In this document: piece by piece, positions 38,171-48,373 of the stretch
Layout: each line of letters begins with the position of its first letter
Numbering within the stretch: the first letter of the stretch is position 1
DNA from: Myxococcales bacterium
GTDB lineage: Bacteria > Myxococcota > UBA727 > GCA-2721815
Length of the DNA: 64,000 nucleotides
NCBI GenBank assembly: GCA_002721815.1
Contig: PBLQ01000014.1
Location: 8,156 to 72,155 of the forward strand
Reading direction: 5' to 3'
Notes under the pieces: generated by a model
The model's input: the letters and a program-made list of their open reading frames with translations, nothing else
What the model was told of the DNA's origin: nothing
The model's database searches: none
Position numbers and translations under genes: made by a program

Positions 38171-38917
38171 ATGAAATTTCTCGTTACCGTTAAACGGGTT
38201 ACGGACTACGAAGCGAAGATTAAAATCAAGCCAGACGGCAGCGATATCGTGACCGATGGCGTCAATATGATTTCCAACCCTTTTGATGACATCGGCGTAG
38301 AAGAAGCCTTACGTCTCAAAGAAAAGCATGGCGGTGAAGTGGTGGTGGTATCCATCGGCTCCAAAGACGCCACCAAAGAAATTCGCTCCGCACTGGCCAT
38401 GGGCGCCGATCGCGGTATTTTGGTTCAGCACGAGGGTGGTTTGGACAGCTTCAATGTGGCCCAAACCTTGAAGGCCGTGGTTGCCGAAGAAAGCCCTGAT
38501 TGTGTGATCATGGGTAAGCAAGCCATCGATGATGACAGCAACCAAGCGGCCCAGATTTTGGCCGAAATGTTGGGCTGGGGTCAGGCCACTCAAGCCAACA
38601 CGGTGACCATTGAGGGTGACGACATCACGGTGATTCGCGAAGCTGACGGTGGATTGGAAACAGTGGCCATGAAACTTCCTGCCATTGTAACCACCGACTT
38701 ACGTCTCAATGAGCCGCGCTATCCGAACTTGCCGGGCATCATGAAAGCCAAGCGCAAGCCATTGGCAGAAAAGTCATTGGGTGACCTGGGTATCGACGTG
38801 ACCCCTCACGTGATCGTGAAAGGTCTCGAAGCCCCCGCGGAAAAAGCGGCCGGTCAGATCATTCCTGACGTGGCGACTCTGATGGACAAATTACAAAACG
38901 AAGCCAAAGCACTTTAA
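38171..38917 (+). CDS. etfB: Electron transfer flavoprotein beta subunit
   Basis: 248 residues. Binds AMP and pairs with EtfA to carry electrons from acyl-CoA dehydrogenases. Signatures: MKFLVTVKRVTDYEAKI, MISNPFDDIGVEEALRLKE, and the family motif TTDLRLNEPRYPNLPGIMKAKRKPL. GGAG precedes the ATG. First gene of etfBA; likely redox partner is the membrane Fe-S oxidoreductase at 52142. Confidence 0.97.
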   Translation: MKFLVTVKRVTDYEAKIKIKPDGSDIVTDGVNMISNPFDDIGVEEALRLKEKHGGEVVVVSIGSKDATKEIRSALAMGADRGILVQHEGGLDSFNVAQTLKAVVAEESPDCVIMGKQAIDDDSNQAAQILAEMLGWGQATQANTVTIEGDDITVIREADGGLETVAMKLPAIVTTDLRLNEPRYPNLPGIMKAKRKPLAEKSLGDLGIDVTPHVIVKGLEAPAEKAAGQIIPDVATLMDKLQNEAKAL

Positions 38918-38941
38918 GCAAAGCAGACAGGAGCAAATAGA

Positions 38942-39892
38942 ATGGCAACTCATCTTGTTGTTGTAGAACACGATAATGGACAACTCAAAAAGCAAACCTT
39001 GTCAGCGGTTGCGGCTGCCCGTCAATTGGGCGGTGACGTACATGCTTTGGTTTTAGGGCAGGGCGTTTCGGGGGTGGCTGACGAAGTCGCCGCTTACGCC
39101 GATCAGGTACACTTGGGTGAACACGATGGTCTCAAAGATCGTTTGGCTCAACCTTACGGTAAAGTCGTGGCAGATGCCGCAGGAACTTTGGGAGCTACGC
39201 ACGTTTGGGCGGCGGCCACTGTCGCAGGAAAAGATTTCATGCCACGCGTGGCCACCCGTCTTGGCGCGGCCATGGCATCCGACATTCAAGAAGTGATCGA
39301 CGAAAAAACATTCAAGCGACCCATGTGGGCGGGGAATGTGATTGGTACGGTAGAACTCACCACCGAGACCAAAGTGATCACCGTTCGGACCACCGAGTTC
39401 GCGCCGGCCGAAGCAGGGGCTGCGGGTGCGGTGAATGCCATTGCCGTTGACCCCGGTGAAACCACCATGCGCTATGTTGGGTTTGACGGTGTTCAATCGG
39501 AGCGCCCAGAGCTGTCCGAAGCCAGCGTGGTCGTATCCGGCGGGCGTGGCGTGAAAGGACCTGAAGGCTTTAAAGAACTTATCGAGCCATTGGCCGACTC
39601 TTTGGAAGCTGCCATTGGTGCCAGCCGTGCGGTTTGTGATGCGGGTTGGGTGCCCAACGATTGGCAAGTGGGTCAAACCGGCAAAGTCGTGGCCCCCGAG
39701 CTTTATATCGCGGTGGGCATTTCTGGTGCCATCCAACACGTGGCAGGGATGAAAGGTTCTAAGACTATCGTTGCCATTAACAAAGATCCGGAAGCACCCA
39801 TCTTTCAGGTGGCCGATTACGGATTGGTGGCCGATGCTTTTAAAACCGTTCCAGAACTGATCGAAGGGATTAAAGCCGCCAAGGCTTCCTGA
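38942..39892 (+). CDS. etfA: Electron transfer flavoprotein alpha subunit
   Basis: 316 residues. FAD-binding signature [39 protein letters not shown] and [23 protein letters not shown] are complete. It lies 24 bases after etfB with AGGAG before the ATG, and a strong hairpin follows, so etfBA is a two-gene transcript. Confidence 0.97.
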   Translation: MATHLVVVEHDNGQLKKQTLSAVAAARQLGGDVHALVLGQGVSGVADEVAAYADQVHLGEHDGLKDRLAQPYGKVVADAAGTLGATHVWAAATVAGKDFMPRVATRLGAAMASDIQEVIDEKTFKRPMWAGNVIGTVELTTETKVITVRTTEFAPAEAGAAGAVNAIAVDPGETTMRYVGFDGVQSERPELSEASVVVSGGRGVKGPEGFKELIEPLADSLEAAIGASRAVCDAGWVPNDWQVGQTGKVVAPELYIAVGISGAIQHVAGMKGSKTIVAINKDPEAPIFQVADYGLVADAFKTVPELIEGIKAAKAS

Positions 39893-39923
39893 TTCGTTCA
39901 AAGGCGAACACGAGTTTAAATCC

Positions 39924-39962
39924 AGCCGGGTGTGTCATTGTAGCGTGACCACTCGGCTTTTT
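39924..39962 (+). terminator. Intrinsic terminator of etfBA
   Basis: AGCCGGGTG / CACTCGGCT pair (one G-T wobble), extended inside by GTCA/TGAC, then five Ts. It reaches the stop codon of the convergent hslO. Confidence 0.85.
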
Positions 39963-40851
39963 AATTGGCGTTCTTTCTGTTGGCACACAAAAGATCGAGG
40001 TCTGGTTTGGCGTAGGTGTAGGCGGTGTTGCAGAAATCGCAGGTAATGGTCTGGTCGCCTTCTTCCGCCATCTCGATCAGATCTTGGGTGCCCATGGCTT
40101 CAATGGTTTTGTTGATGCGCTCTTGAGAACACGTACATTTGAATTGCACAGGGCGACGATCTAAAAGCTGTGGGCTGTCTTCTTTGAATAGTGTTTGTAG
40201 CCAATCCGCTTGGCTTTGCTCCTCAACGGGTGACCAATCACCACCCAGCGCGTCGACAAATTCACTTTTTACGTTAGAAAAAATATCATTCAAATTGTCT
40301 AAAGATGCATCGGGAAGTGCAGAGACAAACAAGCCCGCTGCACGATCAACGAACAAACCTTCGGCCATGCACACATCGCCCACGAAGGCGGCATCGATTT
40401 GGGTTGAGTTGTCGAGGAGAGCTTCTAAGTCTTCGTCCACTTCGCCACTTCGCAAGGGCACGGCGGAGTGAGAGAAGGCCCCTTCTTCGGGACGGCGAAA
40501 CAAAGAGGCATGCCCACGGTTACCCAAAGCATCTTCGAGGGCTTCTCGTTCGTGGTGGTTTTTTTGGCTCACCAAGGGGTTGCCCACGTAACCCCGCACT
40601 TCTCCTTTTTCTGACGCATCCACCACCACGGTTTTGATGGGGCCATCGGAGGAAAGGTGAAATTGAATTCGGGTGGGGTCTTTTTCTTCGGCCGCCAAGC
40701 ACAGCGCACCCATCATGGCGCGGCCCAAAGCCACCGAGCTGGAGGTGAGGGTGGTGTGCTGTTTTTGCGCCGTTTTAAGGGTGTTGGTGGCACAAATGAT
40801 GGAAATTTTAATGCCGGTTTCGGGCAAAAGCCAGCGTGTGAGGGTGTCCAT
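39961..40851 (-). CDS. hslO: Hsp33 redox-regulated chaperone
   Basis: 296 residues. Hsp33 is activated when zinc is released and cysteines oxidise, and it then holds unfolding proteins. The C-terminal zinc centre is present as CxC (KCTCSQE) and CxxC (CDFC). The ATG at 40851 has GGAG at proper spacing; the longer in-frame TTG start is not favoured. Divergent from ftsK. Confidence 0.95.
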   Translation of the reverse strand: MDTLTRWLLPETGIKISIICATNTLKTAQKQHTTLTSSSVALGRAMMGALCLAAEEKDPTRIQFHLSSDGPIKTVVVDASEKGEVRGYVGNPLVSQKNHHEREALEDALGNRGHASLFRRPEEGAFSHSAVPLRSGEVDEDLEALLDNSTQIDAAFVGDVCMAEGLFVDRAAGLFVSALPDASLDNLNDIFSNVKSEFVDALGGDWSPVEEQSQADWLQTLFKEDSPQLLDRRPVQFKCTCSQERINKTIEAMGTQDLIEMAEEGDQTITCDFCNTAYTYAKPDLDLLCANRKNAN

Positions 40852-41119
40852 GGGGCTCTCCAAAAAATGAACTCTTTTTGTAGCCGCTCAGGCCGGCATG
40901 TCTAGGCCGAACTGCTGCCGCGTTCTGGAGAGATGAGTAAATAACGCAGATGCGATAAAGCGAAGCAGGACCTGTGAAAATAAAAATTCTTAATTTCATA
41001 ATGTTACGTGGTTTGAAGACGCCTTTTTTGGTCAAATTTTTGCGGTGTAGGGTATTTTAAGACACCATGGACTGCCTGTCTCCCTTTGTAGGTAATTATC
41101 CGACTTTAAGGACACCACC

Positions 41120-44011
41120 ATGCCGCGAACCTCCAGTTTGTCTTCTTTGCCCACCGTTCCCCCTCAGTCCCTCGAATTGGGGGATCTTCCCACCGAGCCT
41201 GAAGCCCCTGCAGAAGCGGCTGAAGCTTTGGAGGTGCCTCAGCCCAAGCGAACGCGGCGAAAGAAAAAAGAGGAAGCCCAAGACCAACATTTGTCATTGG
41301 TTCCGCAAGAGGCGCAACCTGAAGAAGAGGTTTCGGAAGCGCCCAAACCCAAGCGAACCCGACGCACCAAGGTGATGAAAAACAAAAAGGCCGCGGCAAA
41401 AAAGAAGACGACCAAGGCCAAGGCCAAGGGCAAGGCCAAATCTAAATTGAAAGCCAAGGCGAAAATTGAAATTCCCAGAAACATGATGTCGGAAGTGTGG
41501 GGCGTGTTTTTCGGGGGCCTCTCCGTTTTAATCATGGCATCGCTTTATTCTTATAATCCAAGCGATTTGTTACCCACCGCTGGCGTCACCCACGACGTGG
41601 TTAATTGGGTCGGACCTGGTGGGGCTCAGTTTGCACAATTTCTTTTGGATTTCTTCGGTGTGGGTGCTTTTGGTTTACCCCTTTTAAGTGGTTACATTGG
41701 TTGGCTGTGTTTCAAGCCACGCGTGTTTCAATTTAGTTGGGTGCGCGCGGGTGGGGCGGCTTTGACCGTCCTGGCCACCACTTCCCTTTTGCACGTGAGC
41801 CTTCAAGGGCGCATGGATGTGCCTTATCCTGTGGGCGGTGTGGTTGGTCTTTTGGTGGGTGGGCTCATGAACTCCGCCGTGGCCAAGTTGGGCACCGTGG
41901 TGATCTCATTGGGTACATTTTTGGTTGGCCTCATCATGCTCACCGAGAAATCCATTGGGGAGGCCATCGACTGGTTCACAGCATTGATGGTTCGATTGGG
42001 CGACCAGGGGAAAGAGCGTTTCTCCGCCTGGCGTGAAACCCGGCGGTTGCTGCGAGAAGAAAAAGCAGCTTTGGTGGCCCAATGGGAAGAGCAGCGCTCA
42101 GACGATGAGGAGCCCGTGGATTTGGACGAGCGCCAAAACCGGATTGAAGAACTGGCAAAAGAAAAGGCTTTAGAAGCCATCAGTCAGCAAATGGAGCGCA
42201 AGCGCGAAAAAGAAGAACAACAGGCGCAAGCCGTTGAAGCGGCGAGCATCGTCACCAGTTTGCGGCCCCAGCCCGTGGAAGAGCCGGCCTGGATCGGCAA
42301 TCTCGGGGTTGAACAAAAACCTTACCAAGCCGTGGCCATCTCCACTCCACCTGCTTCGGCCGAGCCCCACGAAGGGTTCGTCCTGGAAAGCAACCCCACG
42401 CTGATCGATGAGCAACCGCCCAGTCAAATTCCCATGGAGTCTGCTGAGGAGATTCGCATTGTTGAGCGCGATGTTGAAGTGGGCGAGGCCCAAGTGCTTG
42501 AGGCCGAGCAAGAAGACAATCCTTATTCCGATAGTTTTCAACTGCCACCCCTGAAGTTGTTGGATTACGATGCTCCTGAAATTATTCCTATCAACGAAGC
42601 CGAGCTGCAAAACATGGCTGAGAAGCTCGAACGTAAATTCGCAGACTTCGGCATTGAAGGGCGCGTGCGCGAAGTGCGTCCCGGGCCCGTGGTGACAACC
42701 TTTGAGTTTGTGCCAGCACCCGGCATCAAGGTGTCTAAAATTGCCAACTTGGCGGATGATGTGGCCATGGCGATGGAAGCGGTTCACGTTCGCATCGTGG
42801 CACCCATTCCCGGTAAAGGGGCGGTGGGGATCGAGATTCCCAACGAAAAACGTGAAATGGTATTTCTCAAAGAGATCGTCGCTGATCCAAAATACCAAGC
42901 GGACGCCCATCCACTCACCATGGCGCTGGGCAAAAGCATTGAAGGCAGCACTTACTTTGCGAATCTTGCGGAGATGCCCCACGTGTTGATTTCAGGGACC
43001 ACGGGCTCTGGTAAATCCGTGAGTGTGAATGGAATGATCTGTTCCATTCTTTATCGTGCCTCCCCCAAAGATGTGCGCTTTTTAATGATCGATCCAAAGA
43101 TGTTGGAACTGAGCGTCTACGACGGTATTCCGCATTTGCTCCTGCCCCCCATCATTGACAGTAAAAAAGCCAGTTTGGCTCTTAAGTGGACAGTGGGGGA
43201 AATGGAACGACGCTATCAAGCCATGAGTGAAATGGGCGTACGAGATCTCAAAGGCTTTAATGACAAAATCAAAAGCTTCGAAGAGAACGAGCAAGAGTTA
43301 CCTAAGGATAAAGATGGCAATGCCTACGAACATCTGCCGTTTATCGTGGTGGTGGTCGATGAGTACGCCGATTTGCTTTCTATCGCCGGCAAAGATGTGG
43401 AGTCCTACGTGATGCGCTTGGCTCAAAAAGCGCGGGCCTGTGGCATCCACGTGATGTTGGCCACCCAAAGACCCAGTGTTGATGTGATCACCGGGGTGAT
43501 CAAGGCGAATTTTCCAGTTCGAATGGGTTTTCGTTTGGCTTCTTCTCACGATTCAAAAACCATTGTGAACCGCCCCGGCGCAGAAAAATTATTGGGGAAA
43601 GGTGACATGCTCATCATGCCTCCAGGGACCAGCAATCTGACCCGTGTGCACGGCGCATTTGTGTCCGAAAAAGAGCTGCACCGCGTGGTGGATTTCCTCA
43701 AAAAACAGGGCAAGCCCTCCTACAACATGAAGATCATTGAGCCGCCCCCTGCCGAAGCTGGTGAGGGTGGGGACAGCGAAGAAACACAAGATCCTAAGTA
43801 TTTAGAGGCACTGGCGGTGGTGGCACGTACCAAACGATGCTCCACCTCCTGGGTGCAAAGACAGCTGGGCGTGGGCTATAATCGGGCCGCGCGCTTGGTG
43901 GAGGCCATGGAGCGCAATGGTGCCGTGGGTCCCATTTTGAGTGCCAAGGGCGATCGGGAAATCTTTGTGAAACCCGAACATCTTCAGGACGGTGGGGTCT
44001 TTGCCCAATAA
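41120..44011 (+). CDS. ftsK: DNA translocase FtsK/SpoIIIE
   Basis: 963 residues. A ~110-residue cytoplasmic tail comes first, ending in a Lys/Ala-rich repeat, which is longer than usual. About four transmembrane helices follow (residues ~130-285), then an acidic linker, then the motor: Walker A TTGSGKSV near 630, DPKMLELS, Walker B VVVDEYADL, and TQRPSVDVITG. The gamma winged helix closes the protein (CSTSWVQRQLGVGYNRAARLVEAMERNG). FtsK segregates chromosome termini at the septum. Confidence 0.97.
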   Translation: MPRTSSLSSLPTVPPQSLELGDLPTEPEAPAEAAEALEVPQPKRTRRKKKEEAQDQHLSLVPQEAQPEEEVSEAPKPKRTRRTKVMKNKKAAAKKKTTKAKAKGKAKSKLKAKAKIEIPRNMMSEVWGVFFGGLSVLIMASLYSYNPSDLLPTAGVTHDVVNWVGPGGAQFAQFLLDFFGVGAFGLPLLSGYIGWLCFKPRVFQFSWVRAGGAALTVLATTSLLHVSLQGRMDVPYPVGGVVGLLVGGLMNSAVAKLGTVVISLGTFLVGLIMLTEKSIGEAIDWFTALMVRLGDQGKERFSAWRETRRLLREEKAALVAQWEEQRSDDEEPVDLDERQNRIEELAKEKALEAISQQMERKREKEEQQAQAVEAASIVTSLRPQPVEEPAWIGNLGVEQKPYQAVAISTPPASAEPHEGFVLESNPTLIDEQPPSQIPMESAEEIRIVERDVEVGEAQVLEAEQEDNPYSDSFQLPPLKLLDYDAPEIIPINEAELQNMAEKLERKFADFGIEGRVREVRPGPVVTTFEFVPAPGIKVSKIANLADDVAMAMEAVHVRIVAPIPGKGAVGIEIPNEKREMVFLKEIVADPKYQADAHPLTMALGKSIEGSTYFANLAEMPHVLISGTTGSGKSVSVNGMICSILYRASPKDVRFLMIDPKMLELSVYDGIPHLLLPPIIDSKKASLALKWTVGEMERRYQAMSEMGVRDLKGFNDKIKSFEENEQELPKDKDGNAYEHLPFIVVVVDEYADLLSIAGKDVESYVMRLAQKARACGIHVMLATQRPSVDVITGVIKANFPVRMGFRLASSHDSKTIVNRPGAEKLLGKGDMLIMPPGTSNLTRVHGAFVSEKELHRVVDFLKKQGKPSYNMKIIEPPPAEAGEGGDSEETQDPKYLEALAVVARTKRCSTSWVQRQLGVGYNRAARLVEAMERNGAVGPILSAKGDREIFVKPEHLQDGGVFAQ

Positions 44012-44071
44012 TCCCGCTTTGCATCTGAATCAAAACTGCTAAAGGGCCATTGGGAGCGCGTTGGAGGCAGT

Positions 44072-47000
44072 ATGATTCGGTTCTATGGGCCATTGATGTT
44101 GGCAGGGATGGTGATGCTTGGTGGGTGCCCCAGTGGCTCCTCTGGTGGACCCGCACAAAACAGCGCCTCCGAAAAACCAGTGACACAATGGGTGAGCACG
44201 CCCGATGCGCGGACCAAGGAAACCCAAGCCACCTTTGAATTTTCTGCATCCACGGAAAACGCCACATTTGTCTGTCGCCTAGACAGTGGAGAACGGGATA
44301 CCTGTACATCACCACACGTGGTGGACGGGCTTGCAGAAGGCACCCATTACTTCGAGGTGAGAGCCACTTCTTCTGAAGGCCTCCAAGAAATGGCAGCCCA
44401 GCTTTTTGAATGGGAAGTTGATTTAACCCCACCTGATACGGTTTTTGAAACCGATACGGCTTCCCCCACCAACCAGGTGGCGGCTACTTTTTCTTTTGAG
44501 ACAGAAAGCGACGTGGCGGCTTTTGAATGTGCTGCTCAAAACGACTCATTTAACAGTTGCAGTTCCCCCTGGACGGTACAAGGCCAAGAGGGTGAAAACC
44601 AAATACAAATTAGAGCCATCGATGATGTGGGCAATGTAGACCCATCACCGGCAGTTTTTCAGTGGACGATCGACACGGTGGCCCCACGAAGTACCATTGT
44701 CACTGGCCCCCCCGAATTATCAACCGAATCCCAAGTCACCATTGAGGTGACGGTGGACGAAGAGACTTCTGGGTTTGAATGTACCTTAAACGATCTGGAA
44801 TGGGGGGCTTGCCGGGCGTCCAATGTGGTGAACAATTTGAGCCATGGCCGACATGTGTTTCATCTGAAAGCGGTGGATTTAGCCGGTAACATCGAAGAAA
44901 ACCCTGTGGTCTTTCAATGGGAGACAGATATCGAAGGCCCCATCATTGAAGTCTGGGCGCAACCTGCAGCGCGCACCAACGAGACCAGCGCCACCTTTCA
45001 GTGGAACCAAAGTGAAGCGGGGACGGTGTACTGCAAGCTCGACGCACGCCCCGAAGAGATTTGTGAGGCCTCCAAGACCTTCACCTCTTTGAATGAGGGC
45101 GAGCACATCTTTACCATCTATGCCGAAGATGGCTTTGGCAATACTTCTGAAGCGCAGGAATTCCAATGGACGGTTGATACTTCGAAGCCCATCACCACAA
45201 TTATGGAGGGGCCCGAGGACCACACCCAGCAAACTGAGGCCACTTTTACCTTTGAGTCCAATGAGAGTGACGTCACTTTTTATTGTGGGTTACAAGAGGA
45301 CGCCATGTCTTTGTGTGAGTCACCGTTGACATTGACTGGCCTTTCGGATGGTACACGTCTTTTTTCGGTATACGCGGTGGATGCTGCGGGCAACGAAGGG
45401 GCCGGTACGGCGAAATGGTCTTGGACGGTTGATACCACAGCCCCCATTGTGACCTGGACAGGTCCGGCTGAGCGCACCAACAGTGTGTCCGCAGAATTCC
45501 AAGGTGACAATTTAGATGCGAGCACTTTTGAGTGTTTCCTGAATGATGCACCTTATGCCGATTGCGCTGCATCCTTCACCATCACCGATTTGGCAGAGGG
45601 GCCTCACGAGTTCAGAGGCCGTGGTCGTGACTTGGCTGGCAATTGGTCAGAGGAATTCACTTGGACTTGGGAAGTTGACACCACACCGCCTTCACTCACA
45701 GTGGACACTCAGCCTGAGGACACCACAACGATGGACGAGGCCACTTTTACTTTTTCCTTTGAAGCGGGGGCCACTGTTTTTTGTCGTGTTCGACCCGTTG
45801 ATTACGCGCCTTGTGAATCACCCGTTACTTTTTCGGGACTGACCCACGGGAATTGGTTTTTCGATATTTATGCCGCCGACGATTTGAACAATTTCAGCGA
45901 ACCCATCACCGTCAACTGGAGCGTGGATACGGTGCCGCCACAGACAACATGGTTGGACACGCCCCCCGCCATCAATAACTTGGATCAGCCCGTCTTTTCT
46001 TTTTCAGCGGACGAGCCGGTGGCCCAGTTTTTCTGTTCTCATCAAGGGGCGACTTTTGAGCCGTGTACCAGTCCGGTTACGTTAGATTCATTAACCGATG
46101 GGCAGCAGAATTTTGCTGTGTATGCGGTGGACTTGGTGGGAAATACCGAACAAGACGAGGCTGTTTTTAACTGGTGGCTCGATCGTGTGCCGCCCGAAAT
46201 CTCATGGACTGGTCCCATTGCGCGGACCACCGAAACCAGCGCGACATTTGCCAGCGATGCCATGGGGCTAGATATTTTTGAATGCACCCTCGATGATGTC
46301 AGCATTCCGAACTGTGGAACCCAGGTTGTATTCACCGATTTGGCTGACGGTACGCATACATTTGTGGGCCGTGTCAGTGATGCCGCAGGCAACTGGTCGC
46401 CGGATTTCACGTGGACCTGGACGGTTGATACCACGCCCCCTGAAGTCCTTTGGGTGGCGACCCCTTCATCTTATACCAATGAAACAATGCACACCGTGAC
46501 TTACAGCACTGAAGCCGATGCTTTGGTTTATTGTCGTTTGAATGATGCGGACTTTGATGTTTGTGAACCTTCGTCTGTTTTTGATGGCCTGGAGGATGGT
46601 GTCTATACTTTTGATGTTTACGCCAAAGATGATTTGAATAACGAAAGCGAATGGCTTTCCTATTCTTGGACCCAAGACACCGAAAAGCCAGAACTGTTTT
46701 TGGTGCATTCCATCACGGACCCTACTTTAGACACTTCTGCTACCTTTGAAATTCAAGTGAGTGACGGCGAAACGGTGACCTTGGAATGTGAATTGAATTC
46801 CGAAACCCTTACGGACTGTGAGCCCACCATGACCTTCGACGATTTAGAGGAAGCTGAACATGAGTTTCGTGTGCGTGGCACCGACGCTGCTGGAAATGTA
46901 TCGTTGTGGGCCACATTCGCTTGGTATGTGAATTATCCGCCAGCCGCACCTGATTTTACAATGGTTCCCGGTCTGAACATTGGTGTTACAAGTGCCCAAT

Positions 47001-48373
47001 TCGGCTTTGATTCAGAGGAAACCAACGTCGGTTTTCAATGCTCAAAAAATGAGGGACAATTTTTTGATTGTGAATCGCCGTATACATGGTCCGAATTGAC
47101 GAACGGCGAGTATCGTTTTGAGGTAAGAACCCTTGACGATTATGGTGCGTCCAGTGAGGCCTCCATTACGTATGCGTTTACAGTGAACCTGTGTGGTAAT
47201 GGCGTCTTGAACGGCGGTGAGGTATGCGACGGCGCCGCAGTTTGTACTGATTTATCGAATGACCACTACGTTTCGGGCACGGCGACCTGCGTGGCCTCAT
47301 GCTCCGCGTATGACATGAGCGCCTGCGTTTATCGTCCTTTTTCGCTGGGACAGGAAAATATCACGTTCGACAATGAGATCGGCACCATTGATAAAATGTG
47401 GGCCTTACAGTTGGTTCCCGGTGGCAAGGAGGAAATTGTTGTGGCTTATCTCCAAGGGAAGCGGGGCAAATACATCGACGTGACAGATCACTTGTCGCCA
47501 ACAGTGGTCTCCTTGTTTGATTACACAGGGGCCATGGAGGACATGTGGTTAACAGATTTCGATGGTAACGGGGATGTGGACCTCATTTATGCCAAAATAC
47601 CCAGTGATGCCACAGGGGGTAACAACACCTATCGGTGGACCGCAGGTATTTTAGATGGGGGTTCTACTTTATCTTTGGGGACTTCTACCATTGGCTTCCA
47701 GGCGGGGGTCATGGCTCAATTTGTTCCAGGGGGAGACAAAGAGTTAGTGGTCCTGGCGCAGAAGCATGTGGTGGTACATGAAGAGAGCATCGGAAATACG
47801 GTGATCACCAATCAAACCATGAGTGCCATGGCCGTGGGTGATTTTATCGATCCGGGGGACAGCGCCAATGAAATCGCGATTTTTGATTATGGGGCAGGCG
47901 ACTTGGTCTTTTATCAAGGAAGTACCACCAACATTAATGTGGTGGGTGGAGCGTCTTTAGGCGCTATCCAGTTACACGAGATGGTCACCACTGATTTCAA
48001 CGAAGATGGTTTAGATGATTTGCTCATGGCAGGAATGAATGGGGTGACCACTTACTTGAACCTTGGTAACTCGGGTTTTGATTACCGACCCGTCGCCAAT
48101 ATCGAAGGGGCAGCACACCTGCACGCCATTGATTTAGACCTCGACGGTGATATGGATGTGGGTTTTTGGGTTCCCGATACGGAGCGTGTTTATTGGGCGG
48201 AGCAACTGGAAGTAGACAGCTGGGACGTTCATCTGATCCAAGATTTTGGAGATTCCAGCGGCACCATCTCCGACGTGGTTTTTTCGGATGTGGATGGTGA
48301 TGGTGATTGGGATTGTTTGGTCGCTGAAATCACAGGAACCATTTTTTGGACCGAGAACAAAAGTATTCCCTAG
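44072..48373 (+). CDS. Giant lipoprotein: twelve Cys-paired Ig-like repeats, Cys-rich module, FG-GAP-like repeats
   Basis: 1433 residues. Signal peptide with lipobox (MLGGC). From about residue 45 to 1038 there are twelve Ig-like repeats of ~83 residues, each with the pattern FxCxL...C.SP...L..G.H.F.VYA.D..GN, then W.VDT.PP. Each repeat carries two Cys about ten residues apart, suggesting one disulfide per repeat. Repeats 5-6-7 resemble 8-9-10 in order. A CGNGVLNGGEVCDGA-type Cys module follows at about 1040-1085. The last ~330 residues carry VDGDGDWD / DFNEDGLDDL calcium-binding FG-GAP-like repeats. GGAGG precedes the ATG. Likely a surface adhesin or recognition protein (inference). It shares a 4-base stop overlap with the next, convergent gene. 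Confidence 0.88.
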   Translation: MIRFYGPLMLAGMVMLGGCPSGSSGGPAQNSASEKPVTQWVSTPDARTKETQATFEFSASTENATFVCRLDSGERDTCTSPHVVDGLAEGTHYFEVRATSSEGLQEMAAQLFEWEVDLTPPDTVFETDTASPTNQVAATFSFETESDVAAFECAAQNDSFNSCSSPWTVQGQEGENQIQIRAIDDVGNVDPSPAVFQWTIDTVAPRSTIVTGPPELSTESQVTIEVTVDEETSGFECTLNDLEWGACRASNVVNNLSHGRHVFHLKAVDLAGNIEENPVVFQWETDIEGPIIEVWAQPAARTNETSATFQWNQSEAGTVYCKLDARPEEICEASKTFTSLNEGEHIFTIYAEDGFGNTSEAQEFQWTVDTSKPITTIMEGPEDHTQQTEATFTFESNESDVTFYCGLQEDAMSLCESPLTLTGLSDGTRLFSVYAVDAAGNEGAGTAKWSWTVDTTAPIVTWTGPAERTNSVSAEFQGDNLDASTFECFLNDAPYADCAASFTITDLAEGPHEFRGRGRDLAGNWSEEFTWTWEVDTTPPSLTVDTQPEDTTTMDEATFTFSFEAGATVFCRVRPVDYAPCESPVTFSGLTHGNWFFDIYAADDLNNFSEPITVNWSVDTVPPQTTWLDTPPAINNLDQPVFSFSADEPVAQFFCSHQGATFEPCTSPVTLDSLTDGQQNFAVYAVDLVGNTEQDEAVFNWWLDRVPPEISWTGPIARTTETSATFASDAMGLDIFECTLDDVSIPNCGTQVVFTDLADGTHTFVGRVSDAAGNWSPDFTWTWTVDTTPPEVLWVATPSSYTNETMHTVTYSTEADALVYCRLNDADFDVCEPSSVFDGLEDGVYTFDVYAKDDLNNESEWLSYSWTQDTEKPELFLVHSITDPTLDTSATFEIQVSDGETVTLECELNSETLTDCEPTMTFDDLEEAEHEFRVRGTDAAGNVSLWATFAWYVNYPPAAPDFTMVPGLNIGVTSAQFGFDSEETNVGFQCSKNEGQFFDCESPYTWSELTNGEYRFEVRTLDDYGASSEASITYAFTVNLCGNGVLNGGEVCDGAAVCTDLSNDHYVSGTATCVASCSAYDMSACVYRPFSLGQENITFDNEIGTIDKMWALQLVPGGKEEIVVAYLQGKRGKYIDVTDHLSPTVVSLFDYTGAMEDMWLTDFDGNGDVDLIYAKIPSDATGGNNTYRWTAGILDGGSTLSLGTSTIGFQAGVMAQFVPGGDKELVVLAQKHVVVHEESIGNTVITNQTMSAMAVGDFIDPGDSANEIAIFDYGAGDLVFYQGSTTNINVVGGASLGAIQLHEMVTTDFNEDGLDDLLMAGMNGVTTYLNLGNSGFDYRPVANIEGAAHLHAIDLDLDGDMDVGFWVPDTERVYWAEQLEVDSWDVHLIQDFGDSSGTISDVVFSDVDGDGDWDCLVAEITGTIFWTENKSIP
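45187..46685 (+). repeat. Tandem three-module duplication within the giant lipoprotein gene
   Basis: Protein repeats 5-7 (about 45187-45935) and 8-10 (about 45936-46685) match module by module: ITTIMEGP/TTWLDTP, TWTGPAERT/SWTGPIART, and AADDLNN/AKDDLNN. Each block is about 750 bases. Boundaries are approximate; DNA identity has not been computed. Confidence 0.65.

Noticed and set aside
39053-39901. 282-residue frame antisense to etfA
   Set aside because: Shadow of the conserved EtfA frame; the peptide has no recognisable family.
42170-42982. 270-residue open frame antisense to ftsK
   Set aside because: It lies wholly inside a certain gene, has no ribosome site, and its composition follows the opposite strand's codon pattern.
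44200-47190. Possible DNA-level tandem array or CRISPR-like repeat
   Set aside because: The periodicity is at protein level with diverged codons and no constant repeat/spacer pattern.
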